Positions 17,843 to 26,773 of a stretch of DNA of 64,000 nt are shown here, one piece after another. The translations under genes and the position numbers were made by a program. The notes under the pieces are model-generated. The model was given only the letters and a program-made list of their open reading frames with translations. It made no database searches and was not told the origin of the DNA. Every line of letters begins with the position of its first letter. Position 1 is the stretch's first letter. The DNA is from Ferruginibacter sp. (GTDB taxonomy: Bacteria; Bacteroidota; Bacteroidia; Chitinophagales; Chitinophagaceae). Where the stretch lies: positions 124,001 through 188,000 of the forward strand of contig JAHBTP010000003.1 of the NCBI GenBank assembly GCA_019638485.1, in the 5' to 3' direction.

Positions 17843-19297
17843 ATGCAATCGGAAATCCCTTATCATCTCGAAAATTATATAGGTGGAAATTTCATCGGAC
17901 CGTTAAGCGGTAATTTTATAGATAACGTAAATCCTGCTACAGGCAAGGTTTACGGCCAGATACCTGACTCTGACAGGAAGGATATTGAGGTAGCGGTTAT
18001 CGCTGCAAACAGGGCTTTTGAAAATTGGCGCAGCATGGGTGCTGAGCAGCGATTTATAATATTAAACCGAATTGCTTCATTAATTGATGAGCATGCTAAC
18101 CTTTTTGCCCATGCTGAAACCAATGATAATGGAAAGCCATTGTGGCTGAGTAAAAAAGTAGATATTTATAGGGCAGCTGCAAACTTCCGTTTCTTTGCTA
18201 CGGCATGCATGCAATTTGCATCCGAAAGTCATGCTATGCCCAATGGTATAAATTATACACTCAGGCAACCTATAGGTATTGTAGGGTGTATTTCTCCCTG
18301 GAATTTACCCTTGTATTTATTTACCTGGAAAATAGCTCCTGCTTTAGCAGCTGGTAATTGTGTTATTGCAAAGCCATCGGAAGTAACGCCTATAACTGCC
18401 TTTTTATTAGGTAAAATTTGTAAGGAAGCAGGTTTGCCTGATGGTGTATTAAATATTGTACATGGTACCGGGTCGGTTTGCGGAGAGGCTATCGTAAAGC
18501 ATCCTTCTATTAAAGCCATTTCATTTACAGGAAGCACCCGTGCCGGAGAGCGTATTGCCTCCATAGCTGCACCATTGTTTAAGAAACTATCTCTTGAACT
18601 GGGAGGTAAGAATCCTAATCTCATCTTTGCCGATTGTGATTGGGAAAAAATGATAAAAACAACCATTCAATCATCATTTAGTAACCAAGGACAAATTTGT
18701 CTTTGCGGCAGCCGTATTATCATTGAAGAAAGTATTTATGAAAAATTTAAAATTGAATTTATTGACAGGGTCTCACGGTTACGCATAGGTGATCCTTTAG
18801 AGCCGGAAACAAAGCAAGGCGCCATTGTTAGCAAGGCTCATTATAATAAAATAATAAATTGTATCGAAACCGCTAAGCAAGAAGGAGGACGTGTACTTTT
18901 TGGTGGGAAAGCCTTCCACCCGGAAGGTCGTTGTAAAGAGGGTTTTTTCATTGAACCCACCATTATTGAAGGCATTGGACCCGAAAGCAAAACCAATCTT
19001 GAAGAAATTTTTGGCCCGGTTGTAACACTCCAAACTTTTAAAACGAAAGAAGAAGCCATTAATTTGGCTAACGCTTCCTCTTATGGCTTATCAGCAACCA
19101 TTTGGACTAACCATATTTCCATCGCTCACGAAGTAGCCAATCAATTGGAATGTGGTATAGTATGGATTAATTGTTGGTTAAAGCGTGATTTACGCACTGC
19201 ATTTGGTGGAATTAAAAACAGTGGTGTAGGCCGGGAAGGAGGATGGGAAGCCATGCGATTTTTTACAGAACCCAAAAATATTTGTATTCGATACTAA
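17843..19297 (+). CDS. 2-aminomuconate-6-semialdehyde dehydrogenase (aldehyde dehydrogenase family)
   Basis: A 484-residue ALDH with the catalytic Glu in LELGGKNPN near residue 254 and the catalytic Cys in NQGQICLCGSR near residue 288. The C-terminal NCWLKRDLRTAFGGIKNSGVGREGG is characteristic of the 2-aminomuconate / 2-hydroxymuconate semialdehyde dehydrogenase group. It oxidises 2-aminomuconate semialdehyde to 2-aminomuconate with NAD+, the step after ACMSD. It opens a plus-strand run with RidA, kynureninase, KMO and a PaiB-like gene, with gaps of 11 bp, 2 bp, 10 bp and an overlap. The family also includes hydroxymuconate enzymes; context decides. Confidence 0.92.
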   Translation: MQSEIPYHLENYIGGNFIGPLSGNFIDNVNPATGKVYGQIPDSDRKDIEVAVIAANRAFENWRSMGAEQRFIILNRIASLIDEHANLFAHAETNDNGKPLWLSKKVDIYRAAANFRFFATACMQFASESHAMPNGINYTLRQPIGIVGCISPWNLPLYLFTWKIAPALAAGNCVIAKPSEVTPITAFLLGKICKEAGLPDGVLNIVHGTGSVCGEAIVKHPSIKAISFTGSTRAGERIASIAAPLFKKLSLELGGKNPNLIFADCDWEKMIKTTIQSSFSNQGQICLCGSRIIIEESIYEKFKIEFIDRVSRLRIGDPLEPETKQGAIVSKAHYNKIINCIETAKQEGGRVLFGGKAFHPEGRCKEGFFIEPTIIEGIGPESKTNLEEIFGPVVTLQTFKTKEEAINLANASSYGLSATIWTNHISIAHEVANQLECGIVWINCWLKRDLRTAFGGIKNSGVGREGGWEAMRFFTEPKNICIRY

Positions 19298-19308
19298 CTA
19301 AATAAAAT

Positions 19309-19728
19309 ATGAGTAAAGAAATTATTCATACCGGTAATGCTGCTTCACCCCTTGGTGCGTATCCTCACGCCAGGCGAGTTGGCAATCTCTTATTTTTATC
19401 CGGCATTGGCTCACGCAATGCATTAGACAATTCCATTCCGGGATTAGAACAAGATAAACAAGGCAATATCATTAAGTACGATATCGAAGCAGAATGTAGA
19501 GCCGTGTTTAAAAATGTAAAAGAGGTATTGGAAGCAAGTGGCAGTAAGTGGGAAAATATAATTGATGTAACCGTTTTTCTTACTCACATGAAAGAGGATT
19601 TTCCAATATACAACCGAATTTATGAGGAGTATTTTAAAAGCGTGCAGGCGTGTCGAACTACAGTAGAAGTAAAAAGCCTTCCAACTCCCATTGCTATTGA
19701 ATTAAAAATTATTGCAGTTATTGAATAA
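19309..19728 (+). CDS. RidA-family protein, probable 2-aminomuconate deaminase
   Basis: A 139-residue RidA/YjgF/UK114 protein: GAYPHARRVGNLLFLSG at residues 17-33, VKEVLEASGSKWENIIDVTVFLTHM and the C-terminal CRTTVEVKSLPTPIAIELK, whose Arg is the family's substrate-carboxylate ligand. RidA proteins hydrolyse enamine/imine intermediates. Placed between the aminomuconate semialdehyde dehydrogenase and kynureninase genes, it most likely deaminates 2-aminomuconate to 4-oxalocrotonate, as RidA-type deaminases do in 2-nitrobenzoate pathways. General 2-aminoacrylate detoxification is the alternative. Confidence 0.85.
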   Translation: MSKEIIHTGNAASPLGAYPHARRVGNLLFLSGIGSRNALDNSIPGLEQDKQGNIIKYDIEAECRAVFKNVKEVLEASGSKWENIIDVTVFLTHMKEDFPIYNRIYEEYFKSVQACRTTVEVKSLPTPIAIELKIIAVIE

Positions 19729-19730
19729 AT

Positions 19731-21005
19731 ATGAAACACTCTTTTACTTTAGAATATGCGCAACAAATGGATCAACAGGATCCTTTAAATCATTTTCGCA
19801 ATGAATTTTATATCCCTTTTATTAATGATAAACCCTGTATTTATTTTACAGGAAATTCTTTAGGATTACAACCAAAAATCACCCAGGATAAAGTAGTGGA
19901 TGAGCTCGAAGACTGGGCTAATTATGGTGTGGAGGGACATCTTCACGCAAGAAACCCATGGTTCAGTTATCATGAAATGTTTCCACCGTTATTAACCGAT
20001 ATCGTAGGAGCAAATCAAGAGGAGATTGTTGTAATGAATCAGCTTACTGTTAATTTGCATTTGCTGATGAATACTTTTTACCGTCCTAACGCACAACGAT
20101 ATAAAATCATTTGCGAGGCAAAAGCATTCCCATCAGACCAATATGCAATAGCTTCACAAGTTAAACTTCACGGATTTGACCCGGCCACATCCATCATTGA
20201 AATAAAGCCACGAGAGGGTGAACATTATATTAAGCATGAAGATATATTAGCCGCTATTGATAAGCATGGGAGCACAACAGCACTTGTACTTTTTGGTGGT
20301 GTAAATTATTATACCGGCCAAGTATTTAATATGCCTGATATTACTCGTGCTGCACATCAACACGGCGCATATTGTGGCTTTGATTTGGCACATGCTGCAG
20401 GCAATGTTCCTTTAGAACTCCACCATTGGGATATTGATTTTGCCACTTGGTGTAGTTATAAATATCTAAATAGTGGTCCCGGTGGTGTGTCCGGTGTATT
20501 TATTCATCAAAGACATGCCACCAATAAAAAACTACCTAGGCTTGCCGGCTGGTGGGGACATAATAAAGACACCCGTTTTAAAATGCCATCCGACTTTGAT
20601 CCCACACCAACAGCAGAAGGCTGGCAACTTAGTAATGCTCCTATATTTAGTATGGCAGCACACAGAGCTGGTTTGGAAATTTTTAAACAAGCAGGCTTTA
20701 ATGACCTCGTTAGTAAGAGTCGTGAACTTACCGGATATTTATTTTTTGTATTAAATGAAGTAAATGCGTCGTTCTCTCAGCCCGTTTTAGAAATCATTAC
20801 ACCGCAGAAGCAAAACGAATACGGCTGTCAGGTAAGTATTATGATGAAACAAAATGGAAAACTTGTTTTTGATACACTTCAAAAGGAAGGTGTAATTGCC
20901 GACTGGCGTGAACCTGATGTAATTAGGGTTGCACCTGTACCCTTGTACAATACATTTGAAGATGTATTTCATTTTGCTGAAATAATTAAAAGAGCTATTA
21001 GTTGA
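19731..21005 (+). CDS. kynU: Kynureninase
   Basis: A 424-residue PLP enzyme of aminotransferase fold type I. It carries the N-terminal IYFTGNSLGLQPK motif, CGFDLAHAAGN (Asp that pairs with the PLP nitrogen), and the PLP lysine in WCSYKYLNSGPGG near residue 245. It cleaves kynurenine or 3-hydroxykynurenine to anthranilate or 3-hydroxyanthranilate plus alanine. It starts 2 bp after the RidA stop and ends 10 bp before KMO, so it lies inside an operon. Full length. Confidence 0.96.
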   Translation: MKHSFTLEYAQQMDQQDPLNHFRNEFYIPFINDKPCIYFTGNSLGLQPKITQDKVVDELEDWANYGVEGHLHARNPWFSYHEMFPPLLTDIVGANQEEIVVMNQLTVNLHLLMNTFYRPNAQRYKIICEAKAFPSDQYAIASQVKLHGFDPATSIIEIKPREGEHYIKHEDILAAIDKHGSTTALVLFGGVNYYTGQVFNMPDITRAAHQHGAYCGFDLAHAAGNVPLELHHWDIDFATWCSYKYLNSGPGGVSGVFIHQRHATNKKLPRLAGWWGHNKDTRFKMPSDFDPTPTAEGWQLSNAPIFSMAAHRAGLEIFKQAGFNDLVSKSRELTGYLFFVLNEVNASFSQPVLEIITPQKQNEYGCQVSIMMKQNGKLVFDTLQKEGVIADWREPDVIRVAPVPLYNTFEDVFHFAEIIKRAIS

Positions 21006-21015
21006 AATAACAGGT

Positions 21016-22359
21016 ATGCAAAAAACAGTAAACATTGCCGGTGCGGGTTTAGTAGGGTCATTACTAGCTATTTTCTTAGTTAAAAAAGGATATCAGGTTA
21101 ATGTGTATGAAAGACGGAGTGATATGCGTAAGGGTAATGTATCCGCCGGACGCTCTATTAATCTGGCATTAAGTGACCGCGGCATAAGAGCATTGGAAGA
21201 AGTGGGTATTATGAACGAAATAAAAAAGATTTCTATTCCCATGCATGGAAGGAGCATGCATAACCTTGATGGTTCATCAGCTTTTCAACCCTATGGCAAG
21301 GAAGGACAGTTTATCAATTCTGTATCACGCGGGCAATTGAACATGAAGCTTATGGATTATGCTGAACACCAAGGAGCAAAATTTTACTTTTCTAAAAAAT
21401 TAGAAACGATAGACTGGAAAACAAATTGTTGGTACTTTGATGATGGAACAACAACCTCAGCTGATTTATCATTTGGTGCTGACGGTGCTTATTCTGCAGC
21501 AAGACTGCAACATCAAATACACCATGATAGATTCCAATACCATCAATACTATATTGACTTTGGATATAAGGAGTTGATAATTCCACCGGCAGCGAATGGT
21601 GAATTTCAATTAGAAAAAAATGCACTTCACATTTGGCCTCGCGGTAATTATATGTTGATTGCACTTCCAAATATGGATGGCAGTTTCACCTGTACTTTGT
21701 TTTTTCCCTTTGAAGGCAATCCTTCTTTTAGCACCTTAAAAACTCCGGAAGCATTTAGGTCTTTTTTCAATGAAACATTTAAAGATGCCTCAGCACTAAT
21801 GCCTACATTGGAACATGATTTTTTGCACAATCCGGTATCCTCTATGGTAACGGTAAAATGTTATCCATGGATAAGAAATGGGAACTTCGCATTAATTGGT
21901 GATGCTGCACATGCTATTGTTCCTTTTTTTGGCCAGGGGATGAATTGTGGATTTGAAGATTGCAGTGTAATAAGCGAATTAATGGATAACTATGGGAGTG
22001 ATTGGAGTACTATTTTAAACACCTACCAACAACAACGTAAGCCTGATGGGGATGCCATTGCAGATCTGGCTATTGGAAACTTTGTAGAAATGCGCGACAA
22101 AGTAGCGCACAAAACATTTTTATTACAGAAAAGAATAGAAGCTGCCTTTTCAAAAAAATATCCAGACAAATGGATTCCTGCATACTCGATGGTAACCTTT
22201 AGCCCACATATCAGATACAGCAAAGCATTAGCATTGGGAAACAGACAAGATACCATTATGAAGGAAATAATGGAAACGCCAAACATTGAACAGATATGGG
22301 ATTCGATAGAAATTGAAAATAAAATCTTACACCTTTTAAAATTGAGTAGTGATGTATAA
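21016..22359 (+). CDS. kmo: Kynurenine 3-monooxygenase (FAD)
   Basis: A 447-residue aromatic-ring hydroxylase: dinucleotide fold NIAGAGLVGSLLA at residues 5-17, SAGRSINLALSDRG near 50 (the KMO fingerprint), and the second FAD motif GDAAHAIVPFFGQGMNCGFED near 295. It hydroxylates kynurenine to 3-hydroxykynurenine using NADPH and O2. Human KMO has a C-terminal membrane anchor, while this protein, like bacterial forms, ends without one. It overlaps the next gene by 8 bp, indicating tight coupling. Confidence 0.96.
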   Translation: MQKTVNIAGAGLVGSLLAIFLVKKGYQVNVYERRSDMRKGNVSAGRSINLALSDRGIRALEEVGIMNEIKKISIPMHGRSMHNLDGSSAFQPYGKEGQFINSVSRGQLNMKLMDYAEHQGAKFYFSKKLETIDWKTNCWYFDDGTTTSADLSFGADGAYSAARLQHQIHHDRFQYHQYYIDFGYKELIIPPAANGEFQLEKNALHIWPRGNYMLIALPNMDGSFTCTLFFPFEGNPSFSTLKTPEAFRSFFNETFKDASALMPTLEHDFLHNPVSSMVTVKCYPWIRNGNFALIGDAAHAIVPFFGQGMNCGFEDCSVISELMDNYGSDWSTILNTYQQQRKPDGDAIADLAIGNFVEMRDKVAHKTFLLQKRIEAAFSKKYPDKWIPAYSMVTFSPHIRYSKALALGNRQDTIMKEIMETPNIEQIWDSIEIENKILHLLKLSSDV

Positions 22360-22966
22360 GATGAAATATTTTACAGAGACAGATTTACAAAAGGTAGATG
22401 AATTCATGAGAGAATATCCTTTTGCTACCATTATAGGAGCTGGTATGGACGGATTTCCGGTAGCTACTCAACTACCTCTTGAAATTATTCGCCGCTCGGA
22501 TACCCTTTATTTACGTGGCCATCTAATGAAAGACACAGACCATCATGCAGCATTTGAAAAAAATAGGAACGTAATGGCTTTGTTTACGGGGCCTGATTGT
22601 TATATTAGTGCAAGCTGGTACACAAAGAAAAATGTTGCCAGCACTTGGGATTATATTACTGTTCAGGCGAAAGGAGAAATTATTTTTACAGACGAAACAG
22701 AAACTATTAAAATTTTACAGGAAATAACTGACCGTTATGAAACACCTGAATCTCCCGCAGCTTATTCAAAGTTGGATAGTGATTATGTTATTGCCATGGC
22801 AAAATTTGTAGTTGGATTTGAAATTAAAGTAGAAGTGCTTGAAAATACTTTTAAGTTAAGTCAAAATCATTCAAAAGAAAGTCGCTTAGGGGTTATTGAT
22901 GCATTGGAGAAAAAGGGTACAGATGATACAAAAACTATTGCCAGAATGATAAAGGAACGTATGTAA
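22352..22966 (+). CDS. PaiB-like FMN-binding split-barrel protein
   Basis: A 204-residue protein resembling the PaiB family (FMN-binding, pyridoxamine-phosphate-oxidase-like fold): MYKMKYFTETDLQKVDEFMREYPFATIIG at the start, RGHLMKDTDHHAAFEKN, then ALFTGPDCYISASWY and ASTWDYITVQAKGEI. PaiB is named for repression of sporulation genes in Bacillus, but the biochemical activity of most members is unknown. ATG at 22352 overlaps the kmo stop by 8 bp, so it is translated with the kynurenine genes. It may be a flavin-dependent enzyme or haem/flavin chaperone serving the pathway; that is inference. Confidence 0.82.
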   Translation: MYKMKYFTETDLQKVDEFMREYPFATIIGAGMDGFPVATQLPLEIIRRSDTLYLRGHLMKDTDHHAAFEKNRNVMALFTGPDCYISASWYTKKNVASTWDYITVQAKGEIIFTDETETIKILQEITDRYETPESPAAYSKLDSDYVIAMAKFVVGFEIKVEVLENTFKLSQNHSKESRLGVIDALEKKGTDDTKTIARMIKERM

Positions 22967-23029
22967 TTTGAACAAATATCTCTTTCAAAAATGATTCTAC
23001 ACAAAATACAATGATAATGATTTAATGAC

Positions 23030-23842
23030 ATGGAAAGAACCGCATTAGTAAACCAAATAAAGTCTAAACAATCCTTTTTGTGTGTGGGGTTGGATACTGA
23101 CCCAAACAAAATACCTGTTCATTTACGTAATCGTGAGGATGCTATAATTGAATTCAACCGTAAAATAATTGAAGCAACCAAGGCCTATTGCATTGCTTAT
23201 AAAATCAATACCGCTTTTTATGAAGCGATGGGTAGTAAGGGATGGGAAATTATGGAGCAAACGGTTAAGGAAATACCATCCACCCATTTAAAAATTGCAG
23301 ATGCAAAAAGAGGAGATATTGGAAACACCAGTGACCATTATGCGCGTGCTTTCTTTGAGACCATTCCTTTTGACGCCATAACGGTTGCCCCTTATATGGG
23401 TGCGGATAGTATTAGGCCATTCTTAGCTTATGAGAACAAATGGACGATTGTTTTAGGCCTTACCAGTAATTCAGGAGCAAATGATTTTGAGATGCAGGAA
23501 ATGAAATCAGGAGGAAGATTATATGAGAAGGTATTTGAGATAGCTGCCAAATGGGGAAATATCAACAACCTTATGTTTGTAGCAGGAGCCACACAGCCAA
23601 AGGAATTAAATAGAATACGAAAAATTGTACCTGATAATTTTTTGCTTGTGCCCGGTGTAGGATTTCAGGGTGGCAGTTTGGAAGAAGTGGCTAAACATGG
23701 AATGAACAAAGATATTGGGCTTTTAGTAAATGTTTCTAGAGCCATTATTTATGCAAAAGAAGATGAGCATTTTGCAGAAGAGGCTGCAATTATTGCACAA
23801 CAGTACCAAGTGGAAATGAATGGTTTAATGAGTAGCCGTTAA
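23030..23842 (+). CDS. pyrF: Orotidine-5'-phosphate decarboxylase (type 2)
   Basis: A 270-residue OMP decarboxylase of the longer bacterial group: FLCVGLDTDPNKIP at residues 17-30, KINTAFYEAMG, and the catalytic KIADAKRGDIGNTSDHY block (Asp-x-Lys-x-x-x-Asp) near residue 90, plus LLVPGVGFQGG. It makes UMP from OMP in pyrimidine synthesis. It follows the PaiB-like gene by 63 bp and could be read with it, though its function is unrelated. Its last 18 bp overlap the convergent SGNH hydrolase gene. Confidence 0.95.
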   Translation: MERTALVNQIKSKQSFLCVGLDTDPNKIPVHLRNREDAIIEFNRKIIEATKAYCIAYKINTAFYEAMGSKGWEIMEQTVKEIPSTHLKIADAKRGDIGNTSDHYARAFFETIPFDAITVAPYMGADSIRPFLAYENKWTIVLGLTSNSGANDFEMQEMKSGGRLYEKVFEIAAKWGNINNLMFVAGATQPKELNRIRKIVPDNFLLVPGVGFQGGSLEEVAKHGMNKDIGLLVNVSRAIIYAKEDEHFAEEAAIIAQQYQVEMNGLMSSR

Positions 23843-24448
23843 CCCCATATTATTACATACCACACGTTTTATGGCATTGGCCCATCTTTTATATTCTTTT
23901 CCTGAAGGATGCAAACCATCACCAGCTAGAAACTCTTTTTCATGCCCGAACTCTCGCTGCTGGGTAGTGATATCAATAAAATGAACACCCATAGCTTTTG
24001 AACTCTCTCTACAAATTTTATTGTATTCATCTATAGCTGAGGCAATTTCTAAAATATTCTTTTCGTGTGCAAAAGGAGTAACACTCCAATCCGGAATACT
24101 TAATACCACCACATTCTTCGAAGATCCGTTAGCCCATTTTATCGCCTTTTGAATTAATAATTCAAAATCCGGTTTAAACAAATAGGGTTCTCTACCTCGG
24201 TATTGATTATTTACACCAATTAATAAAGTAACCAAATCATATTGTGTAAGCAAGGCCGTCTTTGATAAATATAATAAAAGTTCATCAGTAGTCCAACCGG
24301 TTTGTGCAATAATTTCCGGGGCAATAAAGTTCACATTACTCGTTCGAAGCATTTGTACTAATTGATATGGAAAGCTCTCATATAATGGGACTAACTCTCC
24401 AACTGTATAGCTATCTCCGAGCGCCAGATAAGAAAATTGTTTGTTCAT
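23825..24448 (-). CDS. SGNH/GDSL-type hydrolase
   Basis: A 207-residue esterase-fold protein with LALGDSYTVGE (catalytic Ser, block I), TLLIGVNNQYRGR (block III, Gly-x-Asn) and DGLHPSGKEYKRWA (catalytic Asp and His, block V). No signal peptide is seen, so it is probably cytoplasmic. Family substrates range from acyl esters to acetylated sugars and cannot be inferred. It converges on pyrF with an 18-bp tail overlap, leaving no room for a terminator between them. Confidence 0.88.
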   Translation of the reverse strand: MNKQFSYLALGDSYTVGELVPLYESFPYQLVQMLRTSNVNFIAPEIIAQTGWTTDELLLYLSKTALLTQYDLVTLLIGVNNQYRGREPYLFKPDFELLIQKAIKWANGSSKNVVVLSIPDWSVTPFAHEKNILEIASAIDEYNKICRESSKAMGVHFIDITTQQREFGHEKEFLAGDGLHPSGKEYKRWANAIKRVVCNNMGLTATH

Positions 24449-24657
24449 TTGCGAATTACAAATCCAATAAAATCGTCAATTTTAGGTAATTATTTCATAC
24501 TAAGTAAATACCATCCCTTACATTAATAAAAACGCACTATAAAATTAATAAAAGGCTGAATTTTCAGGTGTAATAATACAATTCTTTCTCTTAAAAAGCG
24601 GATGCTTTATATTTGCATCCACTGTAAAAGTTTGCAAAAAATTATTAAAAATCTATC
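24449..24657. other. Divergent intergenic region between the SGNH gene and gcdH
   Basis: About 209 bp of AT-rich DNA between two divergent starts. It contains the gcdH promoter element at 24608-24615 and a leader of about 40 nt. I saw no operator-like palindrome or small gene. Confidence 0.5.
24608..24615 (+). promoter_or_regulatory. -7 promoter element TATATTTG for gcdH
   Basis: Exact TAnnTTTG match, 42 nt before the ATG at 24658, giving a predicted leader of nearly 40 nt. Confidence 0.55.
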
Positions 24658-25842
24658 ATGGCTGTAAAAACAGATAATTTTCAATCTCCTGACTATTTTA
24701 ATATAGACGAATTGCTTACTGAAGAGCATAAACTGGTACGCGAAAGTGTACGCAACTATGTAAAGAAAGAAATTTCACCAATTATTGAAGACTATGCTCA
24801 GCGTGCTGAATTTCCTCAACATATAGTAAAGCAATTAGGAGACGTAGGATGCTTTGGCCCTACAATACCTACTCAATACGGAGGGGGAGGTATGGATTAC
24901 ATTTCATACGGCTTGATGATGCAGGAGCTGGAACGTGGTGACAGTGGTGTACGCAGCACAGCAAGTGTTCAAGGTAGTTTAGTTATGTTTCCCATTTATG
25001 CCTACGGAAGTGAAGAACAACGTATGAAATATCTGCCTAAACTTGCAAGCGGAGAATGGCTTGGTTGCTTTGGTCTTACTGAACCCAATCATGGAAGTGA
25101 CCCAAGCAGTATGCTCACGCACATAAAAGATGCTGGAGATTATGTTATTTTGAACGGAGCAAAGATGTGGATTAGTAATGCGCCGTTTTCGCAAGTAGCC
25201 GTAGTATGGGCAAAAGATGAAGCAGGAGTTGTACGGGGTTTAATTGTGGAAAGAGGAATGGAGGGATTTTCTACTCCCACCACCCATGGAAAATGGAGTC
25301 TTAGAGCCAGTGCCACCGGAGAATTGGTGTTTGATAACGTAAAAGTGCCTAAGGAAAATATATTGCCTAATATAAAAGGTTTAAAAGGCCCTTTAAGTTG
25401 TCTTACAAAGGCACGATATGGAATTGCCTGGGGTGCTGTTGGTGCTGCAATGGATTGCTATTATACGGCATTGGAATATAGTAAGGAACGAATTCAATTT
25501 GACAAACCTATTGGAGGATTTCAATTGCAACAAAAGAAGCTGGCAGAAATGATTACCGAAATTACCAAGGCTCAATTACTCAATTGGCGTATGGGAGTAT
25601 TAATGAACGAAAACAAGGTAACACCACAACAAGTGAGTATGGCTAAACGTAATGCATGTGAAATAGCCACTAATATTTGTCGTGATGCCCGTCAAATGCT
25701 TGGAGGTATGGGAATTACCGGAGAATACCCTATTATGCGTCACATGATGAACCTTGAAAGTGTAATCACTTATGAAGGTACTCATGATATTCACCTGCTC
25801 ATTACCGGAATGGACGTAACCGGTATAAATGCATTTAAATAA
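24658..25842 (+). CDS. gcdH: Glutaryl-CoA dehydrogenase (acyl-CoA dehydrogenase family)
   Basis: A 394-residue flavoprotein. The catalytic Glu is E373 in ITYEGTHDIHLL. Glutaryl-CoA-specific features are VRSTASVQGSLVM (Arg99, matching the human glutarate-binding Arg94) and GLTEPNHGSDP. It oxidises and decarboxylates glutaryl-CoA to crotonyl-CoA, passing electrons to ETF. The 3-hydroxybutyryl-CoA dehydrogenase gene follows 15 bp downstream, and the kynurenine cluster lies 1.7 kb upstream; glutaryl-CoA is the usual product of lysine and tryptophan breakdown. Confidence 0.93.
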   Translation: MAVKTDNFQSPDYFNIDELLTEEHKLVRESVRNYVKKEISPIIEDYAQRAEFPQHIVKQLGDVGCFGPTIPTQYGGGGMDYISYGLMMQELERGDSGVRSTASVQGSLVMFPIYAYGSEEQRMKYLPKLASGEWLGCFGLTEPNHGSDPSSMLTHIKDAGDYVILNGAKMWISNAPFSQVAVVWAKDEAGVVRGLIVERGMEGFSTPTTHGKWSLRASATGELVFDNVKVPKENILPNIKGLKGPLSCLTKARYGIAWGAVGAAMDCYYTALEYSKERIQFDKPIGGFQLQQKKLAEMITEITKAQLLNWRMGVLMNENKVTPQQVSMAKRNACEIATNICRDARQMLGGMGITGEYPIMRHMMNLESVITYEGTHDIHLLITGMDVTGINAFK

Positions 25843-25857
25843 AATAAACAAGAAATC

Positions 25858-26751
25858 ATGATACAACAAGTTGCAGTAATTGGTGCAGGAACAATGGGTA
25901 ATGGAATTGCACATGTATTTGCACAATCTGGTTTTAAGGTAGTATTAATTGATGTAAACCCTACTCAATTAGAAAGAGCATTAGCCACTATTGCTAAAAA
26001 TATAGATAGGCAGGTTTCTAAAGGAATATTAACTGAAGAACAGAAAGAAACCACACTTAAAAATATTACTACCGACACCAGTTTAGTTTCTGGAGTAAGA
26101 AATGCTGATTTAGCTATTGAAGCTGCAACAGAGAATTTGGAAATCAAACTTGAAATTTTTAGGGAGTTAGACAAAAATGTTTCCGACAGCTGTATCCTGG
26201 CATCAAATACCTCTTCCATTTCCATAACCAAGATTGCGTCAGTAACTAAGCGACCTGAAAAAGTGATTGGAATGCATTTCATGAATCCTGTGCCGATAAT
26301 GAAATTAGTAGAAGTAATAAACGGTTATGCAACTACTAAAGAAGTATCAAATACAATAATAGAGTTAAGCAAGTTGTTGGGTAAAATTCCTTGCTCAGTA
26401 AACGATTATCCGGGTTTTATTGCCAACAGGATTTTAATGCCCATGATTAACGAGGCTATATATAGCTTATATGAAGGGGTAGCCGGAGTAGAAGAAATTG
26501 ATACCGTAATGAAATTAGGGATGGCCCATCCAATGGGGCCTCTTCAATTAGCCGATTTTATTGGATTAGATGTATGCTTAAGCATACTGCAGGTATTATA
26601 TAATGGATTTGGAAACCCCAAATATGCGCCATGTCCACTTTTAATAAATATGGTTACTGCCCAAAAATTAGGCATTAAAAATGGCGAAGGATTTTATAAA
26701 TATACATTGGGCAGCAAAGAATTGGTGGTAAGCGATTCATTCAATAAATAA
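25858..26751 (+). CDS. hbd: 3-hydroxybutyryl-CoA dehydrogenase
   Basis: A 297-residue NAD(P)-dependent 3-hydroxyacyl-CoA dehydrogenase: Rossmann motif VAVIGAGTMGNGIAHVFAQSG at residues 5-25, IEAATENLEIK, ASNTSSISITKIA, catalytic His in IGMHFMNPVPIMKLVE near residue 139, and the C-terminal domain signature LMPMINEAIYSLYEGVAGVEEID. Single-domain length, no hydratase fusion. It makes acetoacetyl-CoA. It starts 15 bp after gcdH, so the two form an operon closed by the hairpin at 26774-26805. A crotonase is not present nearby. Confidence 0.95.
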   Translation: MIQQVAVIGAGTMGNGIAHVFAQSGFKVVLIDVNPTQLERALATIAKNIDRQVSKGILTEEQKETTLKNITTDTSLVSGVRNADLAIEAATENLEIKLEIFRELDKNVSDSCILASNTSSISITKIASVTKRPEKVIGMHFMNPVPIMKLVEVINGYATTKEVSNTIIELSKLLGKIPCSVNDYPGFIANRILMPMINEAIYSLYEGVAGVEEIDTVMKLGMAHPMGPLQLADFIGLDVCLSILQVLYNGFGNPKYAPCPLLINMVTAQKLGIKNGEGFYKYTLGSKELVVSDSFNK

Positions 26752-26773
26752 ATTACTTCAAACTTAATTTTAC

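Noticed and set aside
18253-18666. 137-codon antisense frame in the aldehyde dehydrogenase gene
   Set aside because: Long because of codon bias on the plus strand; no start context or homologue-like motif.
18841-19059. Minus-strand frames inside the aldehyde dehydrogenase gene
   Set aside because: Shadows of a full-length conserved gene with a complete active site on the other strand.
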